35,984 nt of DNA from Calditrichota bacterium (GTDB lineage Bacteria; Calditrichota; Calditrichia; RBG-13-44-9; J042): positions 1-35,984 of the forward strand of contig JAADJD010000031.1 of the NCBI GenBank assembly GCA_013150955.1. Reading direction: 5' to 3'. A program made the translations under genes and the position numbers. The notes under the pieces were generated by a model, which was not told the DNA's origin, did not search any database, and was given only the letters and a program-made list of their open reading frames with translations. Shown one piece after another: positions 34,390 through 35,984 of this stretch; position 1 is the stretch's first letter; every line of letters begins with the position of its first letter.

Positions 34390-34443
34390 AAATCCGCCAT
34401 CCGCAATCCGCAATCCGAAATCCGAAATCCGCAATCCGAAATC
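34390..34443. repeat. heptamer tandem array 2 (AAATCCG-type)
   Basis: Seven full 7-base units plus a partial eighth: AAATCCG, CCATCCG, CAATCCG, CAATCCG, AAATCCG, AAATCCG, CAATCCG, AAATC. Confidence 0.9.
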
Positions 34444-34450
34444 ATCTCCA

Positions 34451-34467
34451 GTTGCCCTTCAGGCAAC
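34451..34467. repeat. palindrome GTTGCC/GGCAAC
   Basis: Perfect 6-bp stem with CTTCA loop, eight bases after heptamer array 2. Confidence 0.8.
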
Positions 34468-34505
34468 TACGGGAAACGCTGGGAATTAAGGTGGCACCAC
34501 GTTTA

Positions 34506-34524
34506 CCCCACGCGCTGCGTGGGG
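34506..34524. repeat. palindrome CCCCACGC/GCGTGGGG
   Basis: Perfect 8-bp stem with GCT loop. Confidence 0.85.
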
Positions 34525-34534
34525 CTACCCTCTT

Positions 34535-34551
34535 TTTGCCCTTCGGGCAAA
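34535..34551. repeat. palindrome TTTGCCC/GGGCAAA
   Basis: Perfect 7-bp stem with TTC loop. Confidence 0.85.
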
Positions 34552-34627
34552 TCGTCCCATTATTATACCCTGCATTTCCATCAAAAGAAGCAAAATAACC
34601 CCAGCCCCGGGATTTGCTATCACCCCC

Positions 34628-34683
34628 AAATCCGCAATTCGCAATCCGAAATCCAACATCCGAAATCCGCAATTCGAAATTCG
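34628..34683. repeat. heptamer tandem array 3 (AAATCCG/CAATTCG-type)
   Basis: Eight 7-base units: AAATCCG, CAATTCG, CAATCCG, AAATCCA, ACATCCG, AAATCCG, CAATTCG, AAATTCG. Confidence 0.9.
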
Positions 34684-34694
34684 CATCCCTTCCC

Positions 34695-34738
34695 GCCCCG
34701 TAGGGGCACCATAGGACAGCCCGGGGCAGTACCCCGGG
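34695..34738. repeat. palindrome pair (GCCCC-GTA-GGGGC and CCCGGGG/CCCCGGG)
   Basis: Perfect hairpins at 34695-34707 and 34720-34738 separated by ACCATAGGACAG. This is the second instance of the paired arrangement seen at 34276-34319. Confidence 0.85.
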
Positions 34739-34769
34739 GGGAGGATGAACAACGGTTCCCAATCCTCAC

Positions 34770-34782
34770 GCCCTGTAAGGGC
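34770..34782. repeat. palindrome GCCCT-GTA-AGGGC, second copy
   Basis: Identical to 34350-34362, followed by AGAATATGAAACAAAGG. Confidence 0.85.
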
Positions 34783-34819
34783 AGAATATGAAACAAAGGA
34801 CATGGATTAGGGGAAATTA

Positions 34820-34996
34820 TTAACCCAGATTATGCAATAACCTACAATTACACGAATGAACACCAATAAAAATAATAAAATGCACTGGATTCTATCTGGA
34901 TGAAAATATTTTCCCGGATATATTCATTCAATATTTTGTTGATTTTTTTTCGAATTCTTTCGCGTGATTCGTGCTTTAACGCTTAATTAGGGTTAA
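34820..34996 (+). repeat. MITE-like repeat, copy G
   Basis: Full-length forward copy from TTAACCCAGATTATGCAATA to TTTAACGCTTAATTAGGGTT. Its ends are approximate inverted repeats of one another. Confidence 0.85.
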
Positions 34997-35183
34997 TGTG
35001 AAAAAATCCCTAATATAATGCGAGTCTGCACCATTTTCTATTTTACAGGAAATTTAGGACAGGACCGCTCCTTTAGATAAAAATTGGGACACTCCCTCAT
35101 TTGCAGCGTTAATCTATTGTTTAATTTATAATCGAATGATCAGGTTCGACGGTGTAGACGTTGTCCGCTAAATAGAGGTGTCA
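34997..35183. other. AT-rich gap with possible insertion-sequence remnant
   Basis: No gene is seen. Two related segments, AATTTAGGACAGGACC near 35051 and AATTGGGACACTCCC near 35084, resemble IS-terminus sequence, but no transposase or paired inverted end is visible here. Confidence 0.3.
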
Positions 35184-35491
35184 TCAAATTTTGTATTCTT
35201 TTATTACATCTTCAAAGGGTCTTTTGCCATGTATCACTGCGATTATTATATTTGCCTCTTTTTCACCTGATACACAAGACGATAACTATAGACTATCAAC
35301 TCCCTTATATCTTCTCTCCCTAATTCGGGAACAACTCTTCCAATTTTTGGATATTTCTTTAATTTTTCTGTGGATTGAAAAATCTTAAAGACTACTGCCT
35401 TCGCGTAAAATTTTGAATCTCTTTCTATATACTCTGCAATGGACTCAATATCTTCTATGGCTGCTGGAGACCAGACTATTCGGTAAGCCAT
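35184..35491 (-). pseudogene. RelE/ParE-type toxin with a frameshift
   Basis: The toxin half of a toxin-antitoxin pair, normally a small ribonuclease-fold protein (RelE) or gyrase poison (ParE). From ATG 35491 the frame reads AYRIVWSPAAIEDIESIAEY, ..., IGRVVPELGREDIRELIVYS, YRLVYQV, then stops after KKRQI at residue 81. The expected C-terminus resumes in the -1 frame after a five-T tract (35259-35263; A5 in the coding strand): ANIIIAVIHGKRPFEDVIKE and a stop at 35184. One inserted or two deleted A bases would restore a normal protein of about 102 residues. The cause may be inactivation, a sequencing error, or -1 slippage at GAAAAAG. It overlaps the antitoxin by 16 bases. Confidence 0.75.
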
Positions 35492-35664
35492 TTGTTTAAT
35501 CGTTTTTTTGCTTCTTCATGAGAAATAGTACCTTCTTTTTCAGCGCGGTCTATCCCTTTTTGAATTTTTTCTAAGACATAAAGGTGATATTGAATATCTT
35601 CAATCGTGCAATCATCTGGGAGTTTTTCCAATAAAATTTTAATTTCTTCTTTTACTGTGTTCAT
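35476..35664 (-). CDS. antitoxin of a RelE/ParE-type toxin-antitoxin pair
   Basis: A 62-residue small protein, largely helical and charged (residues 1-20: MNTVKEEIKILLEKLPDDCT), followed by IEDIQYHLYVLEKIQKGID and a KRLNKWL ending. Its size, upstream position and 16-base overlap with the toxin frame fit the antitoxin that commonly precedes this toxin type. It should bind and neutralise the toxin and repress the operon. An AAGGTT lies just before ATG 35664, and a TATGAT-like -10 box lies in the AT-rich region around 35696-35701 on the minus strand. If the toxin is truly broken, the antitoxin may persist without a partner. Confidence 0.75.
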   Translation of the reverse strand: MNTVKEEIKILLEKLPDDCTIEDIQYHLYVLEKIQKGIDRAEKEGTISHEEAKKRLNKWLTE

Positions 35665-35839
35665 GGTTAACCTTGCGTTTTTGGTTTTTTAAATTTTATC
35701 ATAACATTATTCTTATGCTTGTCTTATACATTACTATATTAGCAAAATAATCCCCACCCATCAAAAACACAATAGAAAAAACTTGGGATATTCATGAACA
35801 GACAATGCCGAATAGAATAGTCATATAAAATCCGGATAA
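35665..35839. other. AT-rich intergenic region upstream of the antitoxin
   Basis: No gene is seen. It holds the presumed promoter of the minus-strand toxin-antitoxin pair and ends at the last repeat copy. Confidence 0.4.
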
Positions 35840-35984
35840 ATTAACCCAGATTATGCATTAGCCTACGAATTACACGAATGAACACAAATAAAATTAACCC
35901 AGATTATGCATTAGACCACGAATTGCACGAATTAACACAAATAAAAATAATCAAATACATTAGATCAGATCTGGATGAAAATTC
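35840..35984 (+). repeat. MITE-like repeat, copy H (cut by window end)
   Basis: A left-end fragment (TTAACCCAGATTATGCATTA, about 58 bp) is followed by a second left end from about 35897, which continues into the internal TCTGGATGAAAATT segment and runs off the window. Confidence 0.8.

Noticed and set aside
34222-34683. CRISPR array
   Set aside because: The repeats are 7 bases in direct tandem without spacers, and no cas genes are present.
34294-34791. A 165-residue open frame across the heptamer arrays
   Set aside because: It is produced by the 7-base periodicity (repeating NPQSEIR-like peptides), lacks a ribosome site and crosses many palindromes.

Overview
The window reads as chromosomal DNA of a Gram-negative bacterium of the FCB (Fibrobacterota-Chlorobiota-Bacteroidota) superphylum. 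It encodes the type IX secretion (T9SS) outer-membrane translocon SprA, two PorV/PorQ-type proteins, two proteins with T9SS-type C-terminal sorting domains, and a SusC-style TonB receptor with a carboxypeptidase-regulatory N-domain. The promoter candidates look like sigma70 (TTGnnn-N17-TATATT), not the Bacteroidota TAnnTTTG type. That fits a deep FCB lineage such as Calditrichota or relatives, but the sequence alone cannot fix the taxon. Nearly all genes are on the + strand. The exceptions are the first gene and a toxin-antitoxin pair at the right edge.

Layout. 1-340: a cluster of small hairpins, a repeat fragment, and the terminator of the minus-strand T9SS cargo gene (366-2411). 3070-3948: endonuclease IV. 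4369-18536: an envelope/secretion block of sprA, an M28 glutaminyl-cyclase-like gene, prmA, a ppx/gppA-type gene, a lipoprotein, a BNR-repeat T9SS cargo and two PorV-like genes. Several of these overlap by the 4-base ATGA/TTGA arrangement. 18605-23806: a PPC/DUF296 protein, an orphan aceK (isocitrate dehydrogenase kinase/phosphatase), a membrane-anchored alpha/beta hydrolase and an aromatic-amino-acid-type PLP decarboxylase. 24266-34073: a GbsR/MarR-like regulator, a soluble alpha/beta hydrolase, a sodium:solute symporter, an acyl-CoA ligase, an SDR reductase, a ketoacyl synthase III lacking the usual His and Asn, and a TonB-dependent receptor. 34098-34800: palindromes interleaved with three heptamer tandem arrays. 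35184-35664: an AT-rich RelE/ParE-type toxin (frameshifted) with its antitoxin. Eight copies or fragments of a roughly 170-bp repeat with long inverted ends fill the main intergenic gaps.

How the genes may work together. First, sprA lies 267 bp upstream of a glutaminyl-cyclase-like gene, and four exported proteins in the window (both T9SS cargos, SprA and the TonB receptor) have Gln as the first residue after the predicted signal-peptide cleavage. This matches the 'Q-rule' described for Bacteroidota, where the new N-terminal Gln is cyclised to pyroglutamate. Second, the 24-34 kb block looks like one uptake and acyl-metabolism module. Upstream elements of the hydrolase and SDR genes share 23 of 28 positions, and a weaker, inverted version lies at the regulator's own promoter, so the block may be one GbsR-type regulon. 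Its substrate cannot be read from the sequence.
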